A stretch of 38,643 nucleotides of DNA from an uncultured Campylobacter sp. Lineage in GTDB: Bacteria; Actinomycetota; Actinomycetes; Mycobacteriales; Mycobacteriaceae. The notes beneath the pieces are model-generated. The model made no database searches and was not told the origin of the DNA. It saw only the letters and a list, made by a program, of their open reading frames with translations. Both the position numbers and the translations under genes were made by a program. The stretch lies in assembly GCA_946221035.1 (NCBI GenBank), contig CAMIME010000020.1, positions 1-38,643 on the forward strand, written 5' to 3'. Positions 7,335-13,910 of the stretch are shown piece by piece (within the stretch, counting starts at the first letter, position 1; each line of letters begins with the position of its first letter).

Positions 7335-8885
7335 ATGCAGGCGCGCGTACCCAACATTTTGTCCATTGCAGGCACTGACCCGACGGGCGGCGCCGGGATC
7401 CAAGCGGACCTGAAGTCGATCGGGGCGGCAGGCGGCTACGGCATGTGCGTGGTCACCTCGTTGGTGGCGCAGAACACGCAGGGTGTGCGCGAGATCCACA
7501 CCCCTCCCCAGGAGTTTCTGAAGGCGCAGCTTGACGCAGTCTTTGACGATGTCAAGGTGGACGCGGTGAAGATCGGCATGCTCGGCGACACCGCAACCAC
7601 CAAGACCGTTTCGGACTACCTGGCCGGCCAGCAGGTGCCCGTGGTGGTCGTTGACCCTGTGATGGTGGCCACCTCGGGGGATCGCCTCCTCACCGCGGAC
7701 GCGGAGGAGGCCCTGCGCCAGTTTGTGAAAGACCACGCGACCGTAGTCACCCCCAACATTCCAGAACTCGCCGTCCTCGCAGGCACCGAACCCGCCACCA
7801 CGTTCGACGAGGCGCTCGAGCAAGGCAAGGCCTATGCCCGCGAGGCCAACGTCGCGGTGCTGGTTAAGGGCGGCCACCTTGAAAGCGGCGCTGCATCCAA
7901 CGCACTCGTCCAGCCGGACGGCACCACCCACACCGCGTACGTGCCGCGCGTGGACACCAAAAACACCCACGGAACGGGGTGCTCGCTATCTTCGGCGCTC
8001 GCTACTCGCATTTCGCTTGACGACGACCCAAGGGCCGCCACCACTTGGGTTTCCTCTTGGCTGTACGAGGCAATCGCGCACGCCGACGACCTGAACGTAG
8101 GCGAAGGCCACGGCCCGGTCCACCACTTCCACCGTTTGTACCGCCTCGCCGCCAACGCCTCGACCCAGCCCTGGGACATCTCGGGTGAACCGGACCCGGG
8201 CACGACGCCGCTTGACCCGAAGATTCCGGCAGCGGGCCCGCGCACCCAGGAACTTTGGGACCGCGCGGCGGCGAAGGTGTGGCCCGATACCCTCAACCTG
8301 CCGTTCATCCAGGCGCTGCGCTCCGGCGACCTTGCGGAGGAAGACTTCGCCTTCTACCTGCTGCAAGACGCCGAGTACCTGAGGGAGTACGCGAGGGCCT
8401 TGGCGTCGGTAAGCGTGAAAGCCCCGACACCGGAGACCCAGCTGTGGTGGGCGGTGTCGGCGGAAAACGCGATCCACGGCGAAAGCGGCCTGCACCGCAA
8501 CTGGTTCGCGCAGCACGGTTTGGACGAATCCTCCACCGAGATCTCCCCGGTGACCAACGCCTATGTGAACCACCTCAAGGCGCAGGGCGCCATCGCGGAG
8601 TACCCGGTGGCGGCCGCCGCCATGCTCCCCTGCTTCTGGCTCTACGCCGAGGTGGGGCTGCACCTAGCCGAAGCGAACCACCCCGAGCACCCCTACCACG
8701 ACTGGCTGTCCATGTACGGCGGTGAGGACTTCGTCGGCGGCGTCGAGCGCTGCCTTGCGGTGGTCGAGGAGGCCCTGGAGGCTGCGACGGACGCCGACCG
8801 CGAGCGCGCCGCCGAAGCCTTCATGCTCGCCTGCTACCACGAGCGCGAGTTCTTCGACCAGGCGATGCGCCGCGAGGGGTTTTAA
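7335..8885 (+). CDS. thiD: ThiD-TenA fusion: HMP kinase/HMP-P kinase and aminopyrimidine aminohydrolase
   Basis: This is a bifunctional thiamine-pathway enzyme of 516 residues. The N-terminal half (about 1-265) is ThiD, which phosphorylates hydroxymethylpyrimidine and its monophosphate. It shows SIAGTDPTGGAGIQADLKS, VVDPVMVATSGDRLL, TPNIPELAVL, KGGHL and the NTHGTGCSLSSALA anion-hole loop (Cys216). The C-terminal half (about 295-516) is TenA/thiaminase II, which hydrolyses aminopyrimidines for salvage. It has FYLLQDAEYLREYARAL, SAENAIHGE and the active-site Cys433 in MLPCFWLYAEVG. A TPP riboswitch covers the leader. The joining of kinase and salvage hydrolase channels salvaged pyrimidine straight to phosphorylation. 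No other thiamine genes are in the window. Confidence 0.96.
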   Translation: MQARVPNILSIAGTDPTGGAGIQADLKSIGAAGGYGMCVVTSLVAQNTQGVREIHTPPQEFLKAQLDAVFDDVKVDAVKIGMLGDTATTKTVSDYLAGQQVPVVVVDPVMVATSGDRLLTADAEEALRQFVKDHATVVTPNIPELAVLAGTEPATTFDEALEQGKAYAREANVAVLVKGGHLESGAASNALVQPDGTTHTAYVPRVDTKNTHGTGCSLSSALATRISLDDDPRAATTWVSSWLYEAIAHADDLNVGEGHGPVHHFHRLYRLAANASTQPWDISGEPDPGTTPLDPKIPAAGPRTQELWDRAAAKVWPDTLNLPFIQALRSGDLAEEDFAFYLLQDAEYLREYARALASVSVKAPTPETQLWWAVSAENAIHGESGLHRNWFAQHGLDESSTEISPVTNAYVNHLKAQGAIAEYPVAAAAMLPCFWLYAEVGLHLAEANHPEHPYHDWLSMYGGEDFVGGVERCLAVVEEALEAATDADRERAAEAFMLACYHEREFFDQAMRREGF

Positions 8886-8888
8886 GAT
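8883..8888 (+). promoter_or_regulatory. -10 of leaderless small ORF mRNA
   Basis: TAAGAT overlaps the thiD stop and ends seven bases before the ATG at 8896; no Shine-Dalgarno is present. Confidence 0.45.
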
Positions 8889-8895
8889 AGACCCC

Positions 8896-9033
8896 ATGAT
8901 TGATCCCCTGGTTGATCCACGCAGCGAAGACCAGAAGGTCGCAGCCGTCGATGCCTCGATGATCATGGCGGGGCAACCCGGGGATAGCCCTCGTGCAGCG
9001 GAGCTCCGTCGGCGTATTGCCGGCACAGCATGA
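8896..9033 (+). CDS. 45-aa protein, VbhA-like antitoxin fold possible
   Basis: This is a short gene between thiD and the SDR. The 45-residue product reads SEDQKVAAVDASMIMAGQ, then a short loop, then AAELRRRIAG. The helix-loop-helix layout resembles VbhA-type antitoxins, which inhibit Fic AMP-transferases through an S/T-x-x-x-E-G helix motif. Here the matching stretch is S-M-I-M-A-G, so the inhibitory Glu is Ala. No fic gene is in the window. The ATG is preceded by TAAGAT at a spacing of seven bases, which supports expression as a leaderless message. The family assignment is weak and rests on pattern only. Confidence 0.5.
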   Translation: MIDPLVDPRSEDQKVAAVDASMIMAGQPGDSPRAAELRRRIAGTA

Positions 9034-9074
9034 TGCAATTCCGGAGAGCACACCCCGGGCAGCTGTGGAGGCCG

Positions 9075-9080
9075 TAGGCT
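9075..9080 (+). promoter_or_regulatory. -10 of leaderless SDR mRNA
   Basis: TAGGCT ends seven bases before the ATG of the SDR gene; no Shine-Dalgarno is present. Confidence 0.55.
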
Positions 9081-9087
9081 CGCACCC

Positions 9088-9831
9088 ATGAGCACACAGA
9101 ACAAGGTTGCGGTGGTCACCGGCGGCTCCGCCGGCATCGGTGAGGCGACGGCGCGGGCACTGGCAAATGACGGATACACCGTGGTGGTGGCCGCCCGCCG
9201 ACTCGAGCGCTGCGAGGACGTCGCGCGCGAAATCGACGGCGTAGCGGTGCGGTTGGACGTGGGGGACCAGGGGTCCGTCGACAAGCTGAGAGCGAAGGTT
9301 GATGAGCTCGGGCGTTGCGACGTCTTAGTGAACAACGCCGGCGGCGCCAAAGGCCTCGACGACTTCAAAGATGCCAACCTGGACGACTGGGCGTGGATGT
9401 ACGAGGTCAACGTGCTGGGCACGGTGCGGGTGACGAACGCGTTATATCCACAGCTTGTGGCTTCGGAAGGGCTGATTGTCAACATCGGGTCGGTGGCCGC
9501 GTGGGAGGCGTACCCGGGCGGGGCGGGGTACAACGCCGCGAAGTTCGGCCTGCGCGCCGCCACCCGCGCGATGCGCAGGGAGGAAGCGGGCAACCCCATC
9601 CGCATCACCGAAATCGACCCGGGGCGGGTGGAAACGGACTTTTCCATCAACCGCTTCAAGGGCGACGAAGCCCGCGCGACGCAGGTCTACGAGGGCAAAA
9701 TGAACCTCACCGCAGCCGACGTCGCGGAGGCGGTGAGGTGGGTGGCGTCGCTGCCGAAGCACGTGAACATCGACACCCTGAACATCATGCCGCGCGCCCA
9801 GGCCGAGGGCGGGCAGGCGCGGCAGGTGTAG
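9088..9831 (+). CDS. short-chain dehydrogenase/reductase (YdfG-like)
   Basis: This is a classical SDR oxidoreductase of 247 residues. The cofactor-binding TGGSAGIG is at 11-18. Arg37-Arg38 after the second strand suggest NADP(H). NNAG is at 82-85, and the catalytic Ser135, Tyr148 and Lys152 (GYNAAK) are all present. DPGRVETDFS after the sixth strand matches the YdfG/serine 3-dehydrogenase-like branch, which oxidises 3-hydroxy acids; the real substrate is unknown. The message is probably leaderless. Its TAG stop is immediately followed by the TTA (stop complement) of the convergent GH32 gene, with no base between them. Confidence 0.9.
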   Translation: MSTQNKVAVVTGGSAGIGEATARALANDGYTVVVAARRLERCEDVAREIDGVAVRLDVGDQGSVDKLRAKVDELGRCDVLVNNAGGAKGLDDFKDANLDDWAWMYEVNVLGTVRVTNALYPQLVASEGLIVNIGSVAAWEAYPGGAGYNAAKFGLRAATRAMRREEAGNPIRITEIDPGRVETDFSINRFKGDEARATQVYEGKMNLTAADVAEAVRWVASLPKHVNIDTLNIMPRAQAEGGQARQV

Positions 9832-11055
9832 TTAGAACCGCAGCTCCGCCCAGTCGTTGCCACCCGGCGCGAAGACGGCGGAGGAAAAGGCGACCTCTCC
9901 CCCGCCTGCGGTGAGCTCGACGGCGCACCCGTCGGCCACGAACACTAACTCGCCCTCCGCGCACTCGGCCCAGCGCACGAGCCCATCCACGGACAGCGAC
10001 AGGGTGCCGCGGCCCGCGAAGTCCGGCTGCCAGTGCACGCTCGCGCCGACGTTGCCTGCGACGTCGACGAGCTCCGCGTTGAACTCCGCCCCGCCGAGGA
10101 CAACCCGTTCGACCACCATGTCCGGTTCGGTGGGGATGATCAGGGAGGCGGTGACGGAGCCGTCGATAAGCGAGAGCTCCCGGACGAGCGTGAGCGAGTG
10201 TGCCCAGCCCTCTGCTTCGAGCGAGGGGACCGCGTCGCGGCCGGGCAGACCCATCCAGGCGATCGCGAGCGCGCCGCCGCCGTAGGGGATGAGGTGCGGG
10301 GCGAAGAATTCGTGGCCGTAGTCGAGCGGGGTGAAATCGCGCGTGACCTCGAAACGGGCGCCCTCCAGGCGTCCGACGACGTAGCCGCACTCGTCCGAAT
10401 CCGGGAACTGAGGGCAAAAGACCAGCACGTCGAGGATTTCTCCCGTCGCCAGATCCGACATGCGCACGAGGTTTGGGCGCTCCCACATGTGGGCCGAGGC
10501 CGTGTTGTAATTCAGCCCGTCGAACGCAATTTCTCCCGCGAGTTCCCACCGCTGCAAGTCGGTGGAGGTGTACAGCACCACCGCACCGGTGTGGTTGGCG
10601 CGCTGCGCCCCCACAACCATCCGCCACTGGCCGTCCGCGCCGCGAGAGACGTGCGGGTTACGGGCGATGCCCTCCTCAGGCACCTCGACGACAGGGTCAT
10701 CCTCTCGGCGCTTGTAGATGCCGCCCATCGGGCCATCGACCGCGGTTGCGTCCATGACGTGCTGGCCGGTGCCGTCGCGTGAGTAAAACAACCGCGTCTG
10801 CCCCTCGCGGGTGATGACGCTGCCCAGGGACGCGCCCAGTGCATCCTCTGGGTACAGCGCAGGCGGCAGGTGGTGCCAGGTGCCCGAGCCGAGCCGTGTC
10901 GCCGTATGCCCCCACCCGTCGCGCTGCGGCTCGCGCGGGAACGACGGGTCGTGCTGGAAGAAGACGTGCAACGTCTCACCCATGAGCGCGATCCCGCACG
11001 GGTCGCTGACGCGCCCCTGAGGCGCGGTGAGGTGGTACTTCGGCCGGTAACCCAT
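9832..11055 (-). CDS. glycoside hydrolase family 32 protein with altered motifs
   Basis: This is a GH32 (invertase/beta-fructofuranosidase) family protein of 407 residues. The nucleophile Asp18 is kept in GRVSDPCG, though the family norm is GWMNDPNG. FFQHDP, DGWGH and HHLPPAL follow as expected. The RDP motif is RNP (132-134) and the EC motif is ER (Glu192-Arg193), so the acid/base Glu is kept but the transition-state Asp is Asn. The C-terminal third is a beta-sandwich-like region. I chose the ATG at 11055 because the N-terminal sequence aligns there and TAGACT lies seven bases upstream; longer starts cross that promoter. Divergence with a fructokinase-like gene suggests a fructoside pathway. 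Substrate and activity are uncertain. Confidence 0.85.
   Translation of the reverse strand: MGYRPKYHLTAPQGRVSDPCGIALMGETLHVFFQHDPSFPREPQRDGWGHTATRLGSGTWHHLPPALYPEDALGASLGSVITREGQTRLFYSRDGTGQHVMDATAVDGPMGGIYKRREDDPVVEVPEEGIARNPHVSRGADGQWRMVVGAQRANHTGAVVLYTSTDLQRWELAGEIAFDGLNYNTASAHMWERPNLVRMSDLATGEILDVLVFCPQFPDSDECGYVVGRLEGARFEVTRDFTPLDYGHEFFAPHLIPYGGGALAIAWMGLPGRDAVPSLEAEGWAHSLTLVRELSLIDGSVTASLIIPTEPDMVVERVVLGGAEFNAELVDVAGNVGASVHWQPDFAGRGTLSLSVDGLVRWAECAEGELVFVADGCAVELTAGGGEVAFSSAVFAPGGNDWAELRF
10155..10171 (+). repeat. dispersed CGTCGATAAGC repeat, copy J (inside GH32 gene)
   Basis: CGGAGCCGTCGATAAGC contains the exact 11-mer. It is read on the minus strand as part of SLIDGS. Confidence 0.6.
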
Positions 11056-11061
11056 GTGTTT

Positions 11062-11068
11062 TAGTCTA
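11062..11068. promoter_or_regulatory. symmetric -10 shared by divergent leaderless GH32 and pfkB genes
   Basis: TAGTCTA contains TAGTCT on the plus strand (11062-11067) and TAGACT on the minus strand (11068-11063). Each hexamer ends exactly seven bases before an ATG: 11075 for the kinase and 11055 for GH32. Neither gene has a Shine-Dalgarno, so both messages should be leaderless, from start points about 20 bp apart. Confidence 0.6.
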
Positions 11069-11074
11069 CGTTTC

Positions 11075-11938
11075 ATGATCACCGTGTACGGCGAAGCGCT
11101 CGTCGATTTGGTCCCCGACTCGCCCGAGCCGCTTGCCCCGCTGCGGCCCGCGCTCGGTGGCGGCCCGTTCAACGTCGCCCGTGCGCTCGGCCGCCTGGGC
11201 TCGACCGTGGCCTTTCAATCGCGGCTCTCCCGCGACAAGTTCGGACGCGCACTCGAGCAATCGCTTATCGACGCCTCCGTCGACCTCACCCACTGCACCT
11301 TCGGCCCCGAGCCCACTTCACTGGCGGTGGCATCTTTGGGCGAGGACGGTTCAGCCGCCTACACCTTCTACGTAGACGGCACCGCCGACCGCCTCGCCGA
11401 GCCCAAACCGGTTTCGGAAGGTTACGCGGTGTTCGGCACCCTCTCCCTGGCGCTCGAACCGGCGTCGCTGCGCTACGCGGAAGCTGCCCGCGCCTCAGCC
11501 GCGGCGGGTGCGGTGGTGTGCCTCGACCCGAACATCCGCCCCGCATTCGTCTCCGAGAAGCACCGCATGTTCCTGCGCGGGATGCTCGACCACGTCACGG
11601 TGCTGAAGGTCTCGGATGAGGAGGTTGACTTCATCGGCGACACCTCGCACGTGCCCGTCGTGGTCACCACCCTCGGTGGAAGCGGCATCGGCGTACGCGC
11701 ACCGTTCGGCGCGGTTCAGGTTGCTTCCCCGAAAGTTGAGGTGGCGGACACCATCGGCGCCGGCGACACGGTCATGGCGGCCCTGGTGCACCAGTTTGAC
11801 CGCCGCGGGTTGGACCGCGACGGGCTGCTCGCCCTGGGTAAGGCCGATTGGCGCGACATCCTCGCGTTCGCTGCGCGTGCCGCGGCGATCACCGTCTCAC
11901 GCCCCGGCGCGGACACCCCCTACGCCCACGAGTTGTAG
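11075..11938 (+). CDS. PfkB-family sugar kinase (fructokinase-like)
   Basis: This is a 287-residue ribokinase/PfkB-family kinase, most like fructokinases. It has ALGGGPFNVARALGRLG (substrate-binding Gly motif) near the N-terminus, CLDPNIRP in the middle, and DTIGAGDTVMAAL near the C-terminus with the catalytic Asp. I chose the ATG at 11075 (MITVYGEALVDLV) because the family sequence begins there and TAGTCT lies seven bases upstream. An earlier in-frame ATG at 11054 would overlap the divergent promoter. It pairs with the divergent GH32 gene: released fructose could be phosphorylated by this kinase. Its end lies eight bases from the convergent glmS stop. Confidence 0.88.
   Translation: MITVYGEALVDLVPDSPEPLAPLRPALGGGPFNVARALGRLGSTVAFQSRLSRDKFGRALEQSLIDASVDLTHCTFGPEPTSLAVASLGEDGSAAYTFYVDGTADRLAEPKPVSEGYAVFGTLSLALEPASLRYAEAARASAAAGAVVCLDPNIRPAFVSEKHRMFLRGMLDHVTVLKVSDEEVDFIGDTSHVPVVVTTLGGSGIGVRAPFGAVQVASPKVEVADTIGAGDTVMAALVHQFDRRGLDRDGLLALGKADWRDILAFAARAAAITVSRPGADTPYAHEL
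11263..11279 (-). repeat. dispersed CGTCGATAAGC repeat, copy I (inside pfkB gene)
   Basis: The minus strand reads CGGAGGCGTCGATAAGC, a 17-base exact match to copy H upstream of rpsJ. In the gene it encodes part of SLIDAS. Confidence 0.65.
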
Positions 11939-11946
11939 CGCGCTTC

Positions 11947-13812
11947 CTACTCGACGGTGACGGACTTGGCCAGGTTGCGCGGCTGGTCCACGTTCAGGCC
12001 GCGGGCTTCCGCCACCGCGCAGGCGAAGATTTGCAGCGGGATCGTAGACAGCAGCGGCTGCATCAGCCCCGCCGACTCCGGGATGCGGATGATGTGGTCC
12101 GCGTACGGCACGACATCCTCGTCGCCCTCCTCCGCAATGACCACTGTCACGGCGCCGCGTGCGCGGACCTCCTGGATGTTGGACACCACCTTGGCGTGCA
12201 GGTTGTTGCGCGACTTCTTCGACGGCACGATGACGAACACCGGCTGGCCTTCCTCCACCAGCGCGATGGGTCCGTGCTTCAGCTCGCCAGCGGCGAAGCC
12301 CTCCGAGTGCAGGTAGGCGACCTCTTTCAGCTTCAGCGCGCCCTCGAGGGCGACCGGGAAACCGACGTGGCGGCCGAGGAAGAGCACCGACTTGGCCTGA
12401 GCGAAGTCGTTGCCCAGCTGCCTGATGTCCTCTGCGCCGTCGAGCAGGTGCTGGATCTTCTCCGGCATGGCCTGCAGCTCGTCGATAATCGCCCGGATCT
12501 CGTCGGCGTACTTGTCGCCACGCACCTGCGCCAGGTACAGAGCCAGCAGGTAAGCCGCCACGATCTGGGAAATGAAGGCCTTGGTGGACGCCACCGCGAT
12601 CTCCGGGCCCGCGTAGGTGTAAAGCACCGCGTCCGCCTCGCGCGGGATGGAGGCGCCGACGGTGTTGCAAATCGCGATCACCTTCGCGCCCTGCTCCCGG
12701 GCGTGGCGCACCGCCATCAGCGTGTCCATCGTCTCGCCCGACTGGGACACGGCGACGACGAGCGTGCGCTCATTGACAATCGGGTCGCGGTAACGGAACT
12801 CGTGCGCCAGCTCCACCTCGGTGGGGATCCGGCACCAGTGCTCGATGGCGTAGCGCGCCACCTGACCCGCGTAGGCCGCAGTACCGCACGCGACGATGAT
12901 GATCTTGTTCACGGAACGCAGCAGCGATTCGTCGATACGCAGTTCGTCGAGGGTGAGCTTGCCGTCCTCGTCGAAACGGCCGCGCAGCGTGTCGCGCACC
13001 GCAGCCGGCTGGTCGTGGATCTCCTTTTCCATGAAGGAGTTGTAACCACCCTTCTCCGCGGCCGTGATGTCCCACTCCACGCGGAAGGTGTTCGGGGTCG
13101 CGGCCTCGCCGGCGAAAGTGATCACGTCGTAACCGTCGGCCGTCAGCGTGACAATCTGCCCGTTGTCCATCTCCACCGCGTCGCGGGTGAACTCGATGAA
13201 GCCCGAGACATCGGAGGACAGGAAGTTCTCCCCCTCCCCCACGCCAATGACCAGCGGGGAGTTCCACCGCGCCGCGACGATGCGGTCCGGGCACTCCGAC
13301 TCGATCGCCAGCAGCGTGAACGCGCCCTCAAGGCGGTTCGCGGTCAGCTGCATCGCCTTGGTCAGGTCGCGGTTCGCTTCCGACACGTAGACGTCGAAAA
13401 GCAATGTGCCCGCGACCTCAGTGTCGGTGTCGGACTTGAACGTGTACCCCTTGTCCGCCAGCTCCGCCTTGAGCTGCGCGAAGTTTTCGATGATGCCGTT
13501 GTGGACCACGGCCATCGACCCGTCACCCACCACGTGCGGGTGCGCGTTCGCATCAGTCGGCCCGCCGTGGGTGGCCCACCGGGTGTGGCCAATGCCCAGG
13601 GTGGAGGGCTTGAGCGGGTTGTCCGCGATCTCTGCCTCGAGGTCAGCGACCTTACCCGCCTTCTTCCGGCATGCCACCGCCCCATCCTGGGCCACGGCCA
13701 CGCCCGCCGAGTCGTACCCACGGTACTCCAGGCGGCGAAGCCCCTCGATGATGACGCTTTTCGCGTCGCGCTCCTCGGCGTTGTTGCCGACATATCCAAC
13801 GATTCCACACAT
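11947..13812 (-). CDS. glmS: glutamine--fructose-6-phosphate aminotransferase (isomerizing)
   Basis: GlmS makes glucosamine-6-phosphate from fructose-6-phosphate and glutamine, the entry step to peptidoglycan precursors. The 621-residue protein starts MCGIVGYVG, with Cys2 the N-terminal nucleophile of the glutaminase domain (about 1-240). RWATHG, HNGIIEN and SDVSGF follow. Two SIS isomerase domains come next, with VACGTAAYAGQVARY, VSQSGETMDTL and ELKHGPIALVEEG. The C-terminus LNVDQPRNLAKSVTVE is typical. There is no Shine-Dalgarno; TAAAAT ends eight bases before the ATG, so the message is leaderless or nearly so. No glmS ribozyme is present, as expected for actinobacteria. Confidence 0.98.
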   Translation of the reverse strand: MCGIVGYVGNNAEERDAKSVIIEGLRRLEYRGYDSAGVAVAQDGAVACRKKAGKVADLEAEIADNPLKPSTLGIGHTRWATHGGPTDANAHPHVVGDGSMAVVHNGIIENFAQLKAELADKGYTFKSDTDTEVAGTLLFDVYVSEANRDLTKAMQLTANRLEGAFTLLAIESECPDRIVAARWNSPLVIGVGEGENFLSSDVSGFIEFTRDAVEMDNGQIVTLTADGYDVITFAGEAATPNTFRVEWDITAAEKGGYNSFMEKEIHDQPAAVRDTLRGRFDEDGKLTLDELRIDESLLRSVNKIIIVACGTAAYAGQVARYAIEHWCRIPTEVELAHEFRYRDPIVNERTLVVAVSQSGETMDTLMAVRHAREQGAKVIAICNTVGASIPREADAVLYTYAGPEIAVASTKAFISQIVAAYLLALYLAQVRGDKYADEIRAIIDELQAMPEKIQHLLDGAEDIRQLGNDFAQAKSVLFLGRHVGFPVALEGALKLKEVAYLHSEGFAAGELKHGPIALVEEGQPVFVIVPSKKSRNNLHAKVVSNIQEVRARGAVTVVIAEEGDEDVVPYADHIIRIPESAGLMQPLLSTIPLQIFACAVAEARGLNVDQPRNLAKSVTVE

Positions 13813-13820
13813 GGGAAAAA

Positions 13821-13826
13821 ATTTTA
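13821..13826 (-). promoter_or_regulatory. -10 of near-leaderless glmS mRNA
   Basis: Minus-strand TAAAAT ends eight bases before the glmS ATG, with a run of T then CCC between and no Shine-Dalgarno. Confidence 0.45.
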
Positions 13827-13849
13827 CCGCTGCCTCCCCCAGACAGCAG

Positions 13850-13888
13850 AAAACCCCGCCGCATACCGCACGAGGCGGTGGGGCGGGG
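13850..13888 (-). terminator. intrinsic terminator after phoX
   Basis: On the minus strand an outer stem CCCCGCC/GGCGGGG encloses an inner ACCGC-CTCGT-GCGGT hairpin and is followed by TTTT. It separates phoX from glmS. Confidence 0.75.
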
Positions 13889-13910
13889 CGCGTTCAGCAC
13901 GCTCAGGCGG

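Noticed and set aside
13813..13910. glmS ribozyme in the glmS leader
   Set aside because: The leader is eight bases or shorter by the -10 position, and the region has no ribozyme core.
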